A stretch of 64,000 nt of DNA, from contig CANFLU010000001.1 in assembly GCA_947447975.1 (NCBI GenBank), positions 186,001 to 250,000 of the forward strand. The letters run 5' to 3'. The position numbers and the translations under genes were made by a program. Position 1 is the first letter of the stretch. Every line of letters begins with the position of its first letter. This DNA comes from Comamonadaceae bacterium (GTDB lineage Bacteria; Pseudomonadota; Gammaproteobacteria; Burkholderiales; Burkholderiaceae_C). Below, in pieces: positions 53,820 to 64,000 of this stretch. The notes beneath the pieces were generated by a model, which saw only the letters and a list, made by a program, of their open reading frames with translations, did not search any database and had not been told where the DNA came from.

Positions 53820-55111
53820 TGCAATTGGTGGATCACACGCGTCTGGGCCTGGCCCCTCTGCGCTTTATTACTTGCGGTTCGGTTGATGATGGCAAGAGCA
53901 CCTTAATAGGCCGGCTGCTGGTGGACAGCAAGTCCGTGCTCCAAGACCAGTTAGCTGGCGTGCAGCGCGCCGGTGAGACCGACCTGGCACTGCTGACCGA
54001 TGGCCTGAGCGCCGAGCGCGAGCAAGGCATCACCATTGATGTGGCCTACCGCTACTTTCAAACGCCACAGCGCAAGTTCATCATTGGCGATACGCCTGGC
54101 CATGAGCAATACACCCGCAATATGGTCACTGCCGCATCGACGGCGGATGCGGCGGTGCTCTTGGTCGATGCACTCAAGCTCGAATGGGAAAACCCGCAGC
54201 TCACTTTGTTGCCGCAAACGCGGCGCCACGCTTTGTTGGTGCAACTGCTGCGCATACCGAGCATTGTTTTTGCGGTGAACAAACTGGATGCGGTAGCCGA
54301 CCCCGCACGCGCCTTTGACAACATCAGCCAAGCCTTGCGCAGTTTTGCGGCGCAAGCAGGTATCACGGTCACTGCCCTGGTGCCAGTGTCGGCCCTCAAA
54401 GGCTGGGGCATTGTGCAGTCGGGTGCGCCCGAAGGAGCAGCGTGGCCGCACTACCAGGGGCCGGGTTTACTCGAGCTATTGGAAGGCCTGCCTGCCACGC
54501 CCAGTGATGCCCATTTGCCTTTGAGCTTTGCGGTGCAGTGGGTGGAGAAACAGCACGACAGCGGCGTCATCGAACAAGGGCGCCGCATATTTTGGGGCCG
54601 GGTCGGTACCGGGCAAGTTAGCCCTGGTCAGCAGATACGCATATTTCCCAGCGGGCACAGTGCGCGCGTCAGTACGGTGCTCGACGCGGCGCGCAATCCG
54701 GGTACTGTCGCTGCGGGCTCCAGCGCCGGCATCATTCTGGACCGAGAGGTGGACCTGTCTCGCGGCGACAGTGTGTTGGCCGAGGCATTCGCTGGCAATG
54801 ACTCCAAGCAATTGCAAGTGACCTTGGCCTGGATGGACGAAGAGCCTTTGGTACCAGGGCGCACGTACTGGGTCTTGCATGGCCATCGCTGGGTCAAGGC
54901 CAAAGTAGCGCACATTGCACATCGCCGTAATGTCCACACCTTGGCACAAGAACCCGCAGCAAGCCTGGCGGTCAACGAAATTGGCAGTATCAGTCTGCAA
55001 TTGCAGGAAGCCTTGGTGACGCTGCCTTTTGCACAATCGCGGGCATTGGGCGCTTTGATTTTGGTGGATGTGAGCAGTCACAAAACCGCCGGAGCTGCTC
55101 TGGTGCAATAA
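53819..55111 (+). CDS. cysN: Sulfate adenylyltransferase subunit 1 (GTPase)
   Basis: 430-residue EF-Tu-like GTPase that drives APS synthesis by CysD. G-motifs are GSVDDGKST (G1), EQGITIDVAYRYF (G2), DTPGHEQYTRN (G3) and NKLD (G4). Beta-barrel domains follow, ending in a conserved region around FAQSRALGALILVD. It is shorter than E. coli CysN (475) and lacks any fused APS kinase, consistent with APS being reduced directly by CysH. The start overlaps cysD (TGATG). Confidence 0.96.
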   Translation: MQLVDHTRLGLAPLRFITCGSVDDGKSTLIGRLLVDSKSVLQDQLAGVQRAGETDLALLTDGLSAEREQGITIDVAYRYFQTPQRKFIIGDTPGHEQYTRNMVTAASTADAAVLLVDALKLEWENPQLTLLPQTRRHALLVQLLRIPSIVFAVNKLDAVADPARAFDNISQALRSFAAQAGITVTALVPVSALKGWGIVQSGAPEGAAWPHYQGPGLLELLEGLPATPSDAHLPLSFAVQWVEKQHDSGVIEQGRRIFWGRVGTGQVSPGQQIRIFPSGHSARVSTVLDAARNPGTVAAGSSAGIILDREVDLSRGDSVLAEAFAGNDSKQLQVTLAWMDEEPLVPGRTYWVLHGHRWVKAKVAHIAHRRNVHTLAQEPAASLAVNEIGSISLQLQEALVTLPFAQSRALGALILVDVSSHKTAGAALVQ

Positions 55112-55165
55112 TCGATTTTCTGATTACAGACGGCCTTGAGCCCAGAACACTTAAAGAGAAATACT

Positions 55166-56167
55166 ATGGCTATTCGCAACTTTCGTTGGTCCTTGGCTTT
55201 ATCCATTGGCATGTTTATTGGCCAGGCCGCTTTAGCGCAAACGGTTTTGCTCAATGCTTCCTATGACGTAGCGCGTGAGTTTTACAAAGATATCAACACC
55301 GCCTTTGTGGCGCAGTACAAAAAGTCCAGCGGTAAAGACATCCGTGTGGACCAGGCCCATGGTGGCTCCAGTGCGCAGGCGCGGGCGGTGAACGATGGAC
55401 TCGAAGCCGATGTGGTCACCATGAATACCTCTACCGACATCGAGTTTTTGGCCACCAATGGCGTGGTGGCGAAAGACTGGACGAAACGATTTCCGCACAA
55501 CGCATCGCCCACCAGTTCGACCATGTTGTTTTTAGTGCGAGATAAAAACCCCAAAGGGATCAAAGATTGGGACGATCTGATCCGTCCCGGTGTTCAAGTT
55601 GTGGTCGTCAATCCTAAGACCGGCGGCAATGGGCGCATGGCCTATCTGGCGGCATGGGGCCAGGTGCGTAAACGCGGCGGTACCGATGCGCAGGCCGCAG
55701 ACTATGTGGCCAAGCTCTATAAAAACGTGCCGGTATTGGCCAAAGGCGGGCGCGATGCGACCACTATTTTCTTGCAACGCAATCTGGGCGATGTCTTGAT
55801 TACCTTTGAATCCGAAGTGGTCTCGGTGGACCGCGAATTTGGGGCGGGCAAGGTCGATGCGATACACCCCAGCGCATCCATCGTCGCCGAAAACCCAGTA
55901 GCGGTGGTGGAACGCACGGTTGCGAAGAAAGGCACGCAAGACGCCGCCAAAGCCTACTTAAATTTCTTGTATTCCGACGAGGCGCAGGAAATTGCAGCGC
56001 AGCACGCCATTCGTCCCAGCAACCCTGCCATCCTGAAAAAATACGCCAGCACCTTCAAGCCCATGTCCCTGTTCACCGTGGAAGACTATTTCGGTAGCCC
56101 AGCCGAAGCCCAAAAAGTGCATTTCAATGACGGCGGTCAGTTTGACCGGCTGTATACCGTCAAATAA
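55166..56167 (+). CDS. sbp: Sulfate ABC transporter substrate-binding protein, copy 2
   Basis: 333-residue periplasmic sulfate-binding protein. The signal peptide ends ALAQ at about residue 25. It has the same landmarks as copy 1: LLNASYDVAREFY, DQAHGGSSAQARAV, FPHNASPTSSTM and NPKTGGNGRMAYLAAW. It heads the cysTWA transporter genes (11-base gap to cysT), so it is the main binding protein of that system. Start 55166 follows AGAGAAA; a TTG ten codons upstream is less likely. The signal-free mature parts of copies 1 and 2 are clearly homologous but diverged. Confidence 0.95.
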   Translation: MAIRNFRWSLALSIGMFIGQAALAQTVLLNASYDVAREFYKDINTAFVAQYKKSSGKDIRVDQAHGGSSAQARAVNDGLEADVVTMNTSTDIEFLATNGVVAKDWTKRFPHNASPTSSTMLFLVRDKNPKGIKDWDDLIRPGVQVVVVNPKTGGNGRMAYLAAWGQVRKRGGTDAQAADYVAKLYKNVPVLAKGGRDATTIFLQRNLGDVLITFESEVVSVDREFGAGKVDAIHPSASIVAENPVAVVERTVAKKGTQDAAKAYLNFLYSDEAQEIAAQHAIRPSNPAILKKYASTFKPMSLFTVEDYFGSPAEAQKVHFNDGGQFDRLYTVK

Positions 56168-56178
56168 ACGACCACCGT

Positions 56179-57054
56179 ATGCAGACACCAGTGGCTAGCA
56201 GGCCGGCGGCCTCTGGCGTGGCGCGCGGCAAGAGCCTGCGCGTATTACCCGGTTTCAAGCTTACTCTGGCCTTCACGCTGTTTTACCTGAGCATGATTGT
56301 GCTCATCCCTTTGTCCGGGTTGTTCGCCAAAACCCTGACGCTTGATTGGGAACACTTTGTCGCCGCTGTCAGTAGCCCGCGCGTACTGGCCTCGTACCGA
56401 TTAACTTTTGGCGCTTCATTGATTGCTGCACTGGTGAACACGGTATTTGGCTTGGTCATCGCGTGGGTGCTAGTGCGCTACGAGTTTTTCGGTAAAAAGT
56501 TGGTCGATGCTTTGGTGGATTTGCCCTTTGCGCTGCCCACCGCGGTGGCCGGTATTTCACTGACTGCGCTGCTGGCTAGCAATGGCTGGGTCGGCAGTCT
56601 GTTGGAGCGCTATGGCATTGCGCTGGCTTTCAACCCCAACGGCGTGGTGATCGCTCTGACCTTTATTGGCCTGCCTTTTGTGGTGCGCACCGTGCAACCG
56701 GTGCTGGAAGATTGCGAACAGGAGCTGGAAGAGGCCGCCATGTGCCTGGGCGCCACGCCGTGGCAAAGTTTTTCGCATGTGATCTTCCCGACGATTGCGC
56801 CGGCACTTTTGACCGGCTTTGCCATGGCCTTTGCACGTGGCGTGGGTGAATATGGCTCGGTGATATTTATTGCCGGCAATATGCCCATGGTGTCAGAGAT
56901 CACGCCGCTCATCATCATAGGCAAGCTCGAGCAATACGACTACGCTGGTGCCACCGCCGTGGCCTCGGTTCTCTTGGTGGCCTCGTTTGCTATGTTGTTC
57001 GTGATCAACGCTTTGCAAACCTGGCAGCGTCAGCGCTTGGGGGCGTCGTCGTGA
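56179..57054 (+). CDS. cysT: Sulfate ABC transporter permease CysT
   Basis: 291-residue inner-membrane permease with six to seven helices. The family signatures [18 protein letters not shown] and the coupling loop [18 protein letters not shown] are present, followed by [16 protein letters not shown]. It pairs with CysW to form the channel. The GTG start of cysW overlaps its stop by 4 bases. Confidence 0.97.
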   Translation: MQTPVASRPAASGVARGKSLRVLPGFKLTLAFTLFYLSMIVLIPLSGLFAKTLTLDWEHFVAAVSSPRVLASYRLTFGASLIAALVNTVFGLVIAWVLVRYEFFGKKLVDALVDLPFALPTAVAGISLTALLASNGWVGSLLERYGIALAFNPNGVVIALTFIGLPFVVRTVQPVLEDCEQELEEAAMCLGATPWQSFSHVIFPTIAPALLTGFAMAFARGVGEYGSVIFIAGNMPMVSEITPLIIIGKLEQYDYAGATAVASVLLVASFAMLFVINALQTWQRQRLGASS

Positions 57055-57941
57055 GCGGCCAAGCCCAGCACCCCGCAAAGCGTGCGGTGCGTGCAGAGCC
57101 CGCTTGGGTAGGGCGGGTGCTGCTGACCTTGGCGCTGACTTTTGTATTTTTGTTCTTGTTGTTGCCCTTGGCTGCGGTATTTGTCGAGGCTTTTCGCAAA
57201 GGGCTGGACGGCTACCTCAGCGCGCTGGCTGAGCCCGAGGCTTTGAGTGCGATTCGCCTGACATTGCTGACCGCTGTCATCGCGGTGCCCTGCAATTTGG
57301 TATTTGGCGTGTCGGCGGCTTGGGCGATCGCCAAGTTTGAGTTCCCGGGCAAGTCCGCACTCACGACCTTGATTGATTTGCCTTTTTCGGTGTCCCCGGT
57401 GGTGGCCGGCTTGGTCTATGTGTTGATGTTTGGCGCACATGGGTGGTTCGGCCCCTGGTTGATGGCGCACGATATCAAAATCATTTTTGCGCTGCCGGGC
57501 ATGGTGCTGGCCACGACGTTTGTGACCTTTCCCTTTGTGGCGCGCGAGTTATTGCCCTTGATGCAGTCACAAGGCACGGACGAGGAGCAAGCCAGCATGG
57601 TCTTGGGCGCAACAGGCTGGCAGACGTTTTGGCATGTGACACTGCCCAATATCCGTTGGGCGCTGCTCTACGGTGTGATTTTGTGCAATGCCCGCGCCAT
57701 GGGCGAGTTCGGTGCGGTGTCCGTGGTGTCCGGGCATATACGTGGGCAAACCAACACCATGCCCTTGCATATCGAGATTTTGTACAACGAATACCAATCG
57801 GTCGCGGCCTTTGCCGTGGCCACCTTGCTCACCCTACTGGCCTTGGTGACCCTGGTCGCCAAAAGCTTGGTGGAGTGGAAGTTTGAGCGCCAGCAGCGGA
57901 TCGCTCAAAGCCTTTCACCCGAGCGTCCTGTCAGCCCTTAA
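57051..57941 (+). CDS. cysW: Sulfate ABC transporter permease CysW
   Basis: 296-residue second permease, using a GTG start in the overlap with cysT (GTGA). Family blocks [37 protein letters not shown] and [19 protein letters not shown] are intact; the last is typical of CysW. The helix pattern is regular. cysA begins 13 bases downstream. Confidence 0.97.
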   Translation: MSGQAQHPAKRAVRAEPAWVGRVLLTLALTFVFLFLLLPLAAVFVEAFRKGLDGYLSALAEPEALSAIRLTLLTAVIAVPCNLVFGVSAAWAIAKFEFPGKSALTTLIDLPFSVSPVVAGLVYVLMFGAHGWFGPWLMAHDIKIIFALPGMVLATTFVTFPFVARELLPLMQSQGTDEEQASMVLGATGWQTFWHVTLPNIRWALLYGVILCNARAMGEFGAVSVVSGHIRGQTNTMPLHIEILYNEYQSVAAFAVATLLTLLALVTLVAKSLVEWKFERQQRIAQSLSPERPVSP

Positions 57942-57954
57942 GACCATCCCCCCT

Positions 57955-59049
57955 ATGAGTATTTCGATTGACCATGTCAGCAAGCAATTTGGCAGCTTCC
58001 AAGCCTTGGACGATGTCAGCCTGGAGATTGCATCGGGCGAACTGGTCGCGCTGCTCGGGCCGTCGGGCTGTGGCAAGACAACCTTGCTGCGCATCATTGC
58101 TGGCCTGGAAAGTGCCGATGCCGGCAGTATTTATTTTTCCGGGGTCGATGCCACCGGCGTACACCCGCGTGAACGCAACGTCGGCTTTGTGTTCCAGCAC
58201 TATGCCTTGTTCCGCCATATGACGGTGTTTGATAACGTGGCCTTTGGCCTGCGCATGCGGCCGCGTGCCAGCCGCCCTAGCGACGCGCAGATCAAAGACA
58301 AAGTGCATCAGTTGCTGGACCTGGTCCAGCTCGATTGGCTGGGCGATCGCTACCCGGCGCAGCTCTCGGGCGGGCAGCGCCAACGCATTGCCTTGGCCCG
58401 CGCCCTGGCCGTGGAGCCACAGGTCTTGCTGCTCGATGAACCGTTTGGAGCGCTCGACGCCAAAGTGCGCAAAGAATTGCGCCGCTGGTTGCGCCGTTTG
58501 CATGACGAGTTACATGTCAGCAGCGTCTTTGTCACCCATGACCAAGAAGAAGCGCTCGAAGTGTCCGATCGCGTGGTGCTGATGAACCGGGGCCGCATCG
58601 AGCAGGTAGGCACGCCGCAAGCGGTGTGGGAGCAACCGGCCAGTCCGTTTGTGTTCAGCTTTTTGGGCCAGGTCAATCGCTTGCAAGGGCATATTGAAGA
58701 TGGCAGTTTGCGTATTGGCCAAGGCCACGCGCGCGTGGCCTGCCCTGAATGGAATCAGGCCGCACGGCAACAAGCGGGCTATGCCTTTGTGCGGCCCTAT
58801 GAACTAGAGCTACGCCTCCTCGTTGCGCCCGATGCGGATGCGGCCGGTTGGATAAAGGGTCAGGTGCTGCGTGTGCTGGCCGCGGGCCCGCTGGTGCGCC
58901 TAGAGATTGCCCCGCAGGATGCAGCCATCGTGCCCCAGGGCGAAGTGCTGGAGGTGCACCTGGGCTTGCAGGAATATGCCGCCAAGCCACTGCGCGACGC
59001 CGACCTGGTGCTGTTGCGACCGCGCGGCGGGCGCGTGTTTTTGGCTTGA
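57955..59049 (+). CDS. cysA: Sulfate/thiosulfate ABC transporter ATP-binding protein
   Basis: 364-residue ATPase. Walker A is GPSGCGKTT, the Q-loop [16 protein letters not shown], the signature [15 protein letters not shown], Walker [13 protein letters not shown] and the H-loop [13 protein letters not shown]-terminal TOBE-like regulatory domain follows (from about residue 240, [12 protein letters not shown]). The start is the ATG at 57955, just before the conserved [11 protein letters not shown]; a longer frame begins inside cysW. It is convergent with gatB, 14 bases away. Confidence 0.96.
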   Translation: MSISIDHVSKQFGSFQALDDVSLEIASGELVALLGPSGCGKTTLLRIIAGLESADAGSIYFSGVDATGVHPRERNVGFVFQHYALFRHMTVFDNVAFGLRMRPRASRPSDAQIKDKVHQLLDLVQLDWLGDRYPAQLSGGQRQRIALARALAVEPQVLLLDEPFGALDAKVRKELRRWLRRLHDELHVSSVFVTHDQEEALEVSDRVVLMNRGRIEQVGTPQAVWEQPASPFVFSFLGQVNRLQGHIEDGSLRIGQGHARVACPEWNQAARQQAGYAFVRPYELELRLLVAPDADAAGWIKGQVLRVLAAGPLVRLEIAPQDAAIVPQGEVLEVHLGLQEYAAKPLRDADLVLLRPRGGRVFLA

Positions 59050-59063
59050 GGCGGCTATACGTG

Positions 59064-60532
59064 TTAGCTGAGCTTTTTTAGCAACAAAGCATTGACCTGC
59101 GCCGGATTGGCCTTGCCCTTGCTGGCCTTCATGATGGGGCCAACCAAGCCGTTCAATGCCTTGGCATTACCGGCTTTGAACTCTTCGACGTTTTTCGGGT
59201 TGGCGGCCAGCACCTCGTCGATGATGGCTTCCAAGGCGCCGGTGTCGTTCATTTGCTTGAGACCTTTGGCTTCGATGATGGCGTCAACACGTGCTGCGCC
59301 AGCGGCGCCCTGCGCATCTTCGCCTCCGCTCCATAAGGCATCAAATACTTGCTTGGCCGCGTTGTTGCTGATGGTGTCGTCGGCGATACGCTGAATCAAC
59401 GCGCCGAGCTGCGCCGCCTTCACGGGCAACTGCTCGATGCCCAGGCCATCCGCATTCATGCGCCGCGACAACTCGCCCATGACCCAGTTACTCGCCAACT
59501 TCGCTTGCCCGCAAGCTTTGGCCGTCTCTTCAAAATAAGCCGCCATCGCTTTGCTTTGCGTGAGTTGCGTGGCGTCGTATTCGGGCAGCCCGTATTGCGT
59601 GACAAAGCGTTCGGCCATGACACGCGGCAACTCGGCCATCTCACTGCGCACGCGCTCCACCCATTCGCGCGAAATCACCAGCGGCGGCAAATCCGGGTCC
59701 GGGAAGTAGCGGTAATCGGCGGCGTCTTCTTTGGTGCGCATGGCGCGGGTCTCCCCGGTGTCCGGGTTGAACAAAATGGTGGCTTGTTGAATCGCGAGGC
59801 CGTCTTCTATTTGTTCAATTTGCCAGCGCACCTCATAGTCGATCGCTTGTTGCATGAACTTGAAGCTGTTCAAGTTCTTAATTTCACGGCGGGTGCCCAG
59901 CGGCGCGCCGGGTTTGCGTACCGACACATTGGCGTCGCAGCGGAAACTGCCCTCTTGCATATTGCCGTCACAAATGCCAATCCAAGTGACAATTTTGTGC
60001 AGCTCTTTGGCATAGGCCACGGCCTCTTCACTGGAGCGCATATCGGGTTCGGTGACGATTTCCAACAGTGGCGTACCAGCGCGGTTCAGGTCAATACCCG
60101 ATTGACCGATGAAATCTTCGTGCAGCGACTTGCCTGCATCTTCTTCCAAATGCGCACGCACCAAGCGCACGGTTTTTTTCTCATCGCCCAAAAAGAAAGA
60201 AACTTCGCCGCCCTGCACCACGGGGATTTCAAACTGGCTGATTTGGTAGCCCTTGGGCAGATCAGGGTAAAAATAATTTTTACGCGCAAAGATGCTGCGC
60301 TCAGCGATGTGTGAGCCCAGTGCCAGCCCGAGTGCAATGGCACGTTCCACCGCGCCCTTGTTCATTACCGGCAAGGTGCCGGGCAAGGCTAAATCGACCG
60401 CGCAAGCTTGGGTGTTCGGCTCGGCACCAAAAGCGGTAGACGCCCGGCTAAAAATTTTGCTTTGCGTGGAGAGTTGGGCATGGGTTTCAAAGCCGATGAC
60501 GACTTCGTAGCCATGAACCAGTTTGGCGGCGC

Positions 60533-60536
<4 letters not shown>
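59064..60536 (-). CDS. gatB: Aspartyl/glutamyl-tRNA amidotransferase subunit B
   Basis: 490-residue kinase/tRNA-binding subunit of the GatCAB amidotransferase, which corrects Glu-tRNA(Gln) and often Asp-tRNA(Asn). The start region [19 protein letters not shown], the block [23 protein letters not shown] and the tRNA-binding tail (GYxxxx-like helical YqeY domain ending [14 protein letters not shown]) are complete. It overlaps gatA by 4 bases (ATGA), and the order gatC-gatA-gatB is the usual one. Confidence 0.97.
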
Positions 60537-61996
<1,460 letters not shown>

Positions 61997-61999
61997 GGT

Positions 62000-63580
<1,581 letters not shown>

Positions 63581-63595
63581 GCGCCGGACGCAGCG

Positions 63596-64000
63596 ATGGC
63601 TCTGGCTTCGCTGGGCCGAGACCCCCCTCCGTTTTTCCGGCAAGGCCCCTCGGCCTTGTCGCGTTTGGTGGTGTTCAGTGCTTTGGCGCTGTTGCTGATG
63701 GTGGCTGACGCACGGTTTCACATGGTGCAACCCTTGCGCGCCACCATTGCTACCGCGCTCTATCCTTTGCAATGGTTGGTATTGCAGCCCCTGTGGTTGT
63801 CGCAGCACTTAGGCGAGCGCATGGACGGCATGCTCAGCAACGAAGCCTCGCTGCGCCAATTGCGTCAGCAACTGGCAGAGCAGCGGCAACGCACCCAGCA
63901 AACCGAGCAGTTGACGCTGGAAAACCAGCGTTTGCGCAGCGTTTTGAATTTGCAGGAACGTCAATTTCCTGGAACGCTGGCCGCCCAGGTGGTGTATGAC
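63596..64000 (+). CDS. mreC: Rod shape-determining protein MreC, N-terminal part (runs off the window)
   Basis: The first 135 codons of mreC, open to the right edge. One membrane helix is visible at about residues 22-38 (RLVVFSALALLLMVADAR), then a coiled coil rich in Gln/Leu (LRQLRQQLAEQRQRTQQTEQ at about 87-106) and the start of the periplasmic beta domain (AAQVVYD). MreC links MreB to the periplasmic wall-synthesis machinery. The start ATG follows the mreB stop by 15 bases; its ribosome site is weak (GGACGCAGCG). The stop lies outside the window. Confidence 0.93.
   Translation, partial: MALASLGRDPPPFFRQGPSALSRLVVFSALALLLMVADARFHMVQPLRATIATALYPLQWLVLQPLWLSQHLGERMDGMLSNEASLRQLRQQLAEQRQRTQQTEQLTLENQRLRSVLNLQERQFPGTLAAQVVYD

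Noticed and set aside
59050-59100. Possible bidirectional terminator between cysA and gatB.
   Set aside because: The AGCTGAGCT stem is short and the T run is gatB coding sequence.

Overview
The window looks like the chromosome of a betaproteobacterium of the Burkholderiales, most likely Comamonadaceae (Rhodoferax/Polaromonas-like). The basis is the dnaN-gyrB order with no recF between them, a moderately high GC content, the protein sequences of the core genes, and the local arrangements yhdP-nitrilase and gatCAB divergent from mreBC. No taxonomic search was possible. The dnaN-gyrB start suggests the left edge lies close to the replication origin. I saw no tRNA, rRNA, CRISPR array, prophage or intact insertion sequence.

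Layout. 1-3.4 kb: dnaN end, gyrB, a terminator, then a non-coding stretch with two long palindromic repeat units that are inverted copies of one core. 3.4-13.5 kb (minus strand): a fused indolepyruvate oxidoreductase, lytic transglycosylase MltA (head to head with a likely 45-residue membrane protein), a nitrilase-family amidase and the AsmA-like giant YhdP. 13.5-18.2 kb: glnE, an esterase, marC and a glyoxalase-fold protein. 18.3-22.8 kb (plus): a copper-handling cluster (two DUF2946-like proteins, YcnI, PCu(A)C, TonB-dependent receptor). 22.8-29.9 kb: a minus-strand operon with an ABC transporter, two paralogous 5-formyl-THF cyclo-ligase-like proteins and an adenosine/adenine deaminase, divergent from an RpiR-type regulator. 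The shared intergenic region carries a direct-repeat operator over a good promoter. This is the best candidate here for an undescribed pathway. 29.9-34.5 kb: a CapA-like phosphatase, a secreted GH128-type glycosidase behind a clear GEMM-I (cyclic-di-GMP class I) riboswitch, and the pseudouridine catabolism pair psuK-psuG. 34.6-42.4 kb: an Lrp-type regulator divergent from a short PutA, an alkyl sulfatase, a GST-like protein and a PIN/Phd toxin-antitoxin pair. 42.4-48.4 kb: exonuclease III (TTG start), a flavin monooxygenase in a 2-kb segment bounded by 109-bp direct repeats, and a ProVWX-type betaine/choline transporter. 48.6-59.0 kb: pyrE, a TfoX-domain protein, an aldo/keto reductase, and a sulfate uptake and activation cluster (two sulfate-binding proteins, cysHDN, cysTWA). 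59.1-64.0 kb: gatCAB, divergent from mreB and the start of mreC.

How the genes work together. The sulfate genes form one pathway: import (Sbp, CysT, CysW, CysA), activation to APS (CysD, CysN) and reduction to sulfite by an Fe-S APS reductase (CysH). Sulfite reductase is not in the window. The copper genes combine an outer-membrane receptor with two periplasmic copper-binding proteins. PutA and its Lrp-type neighbour make a proline-catabolism unit, and psuK-psuG take pseudouridine to uracil and ribose 5-phosphate. Where an in-frame start further downstream has a better ribosome-binding site or signal peptide, I used it and gave the reason.
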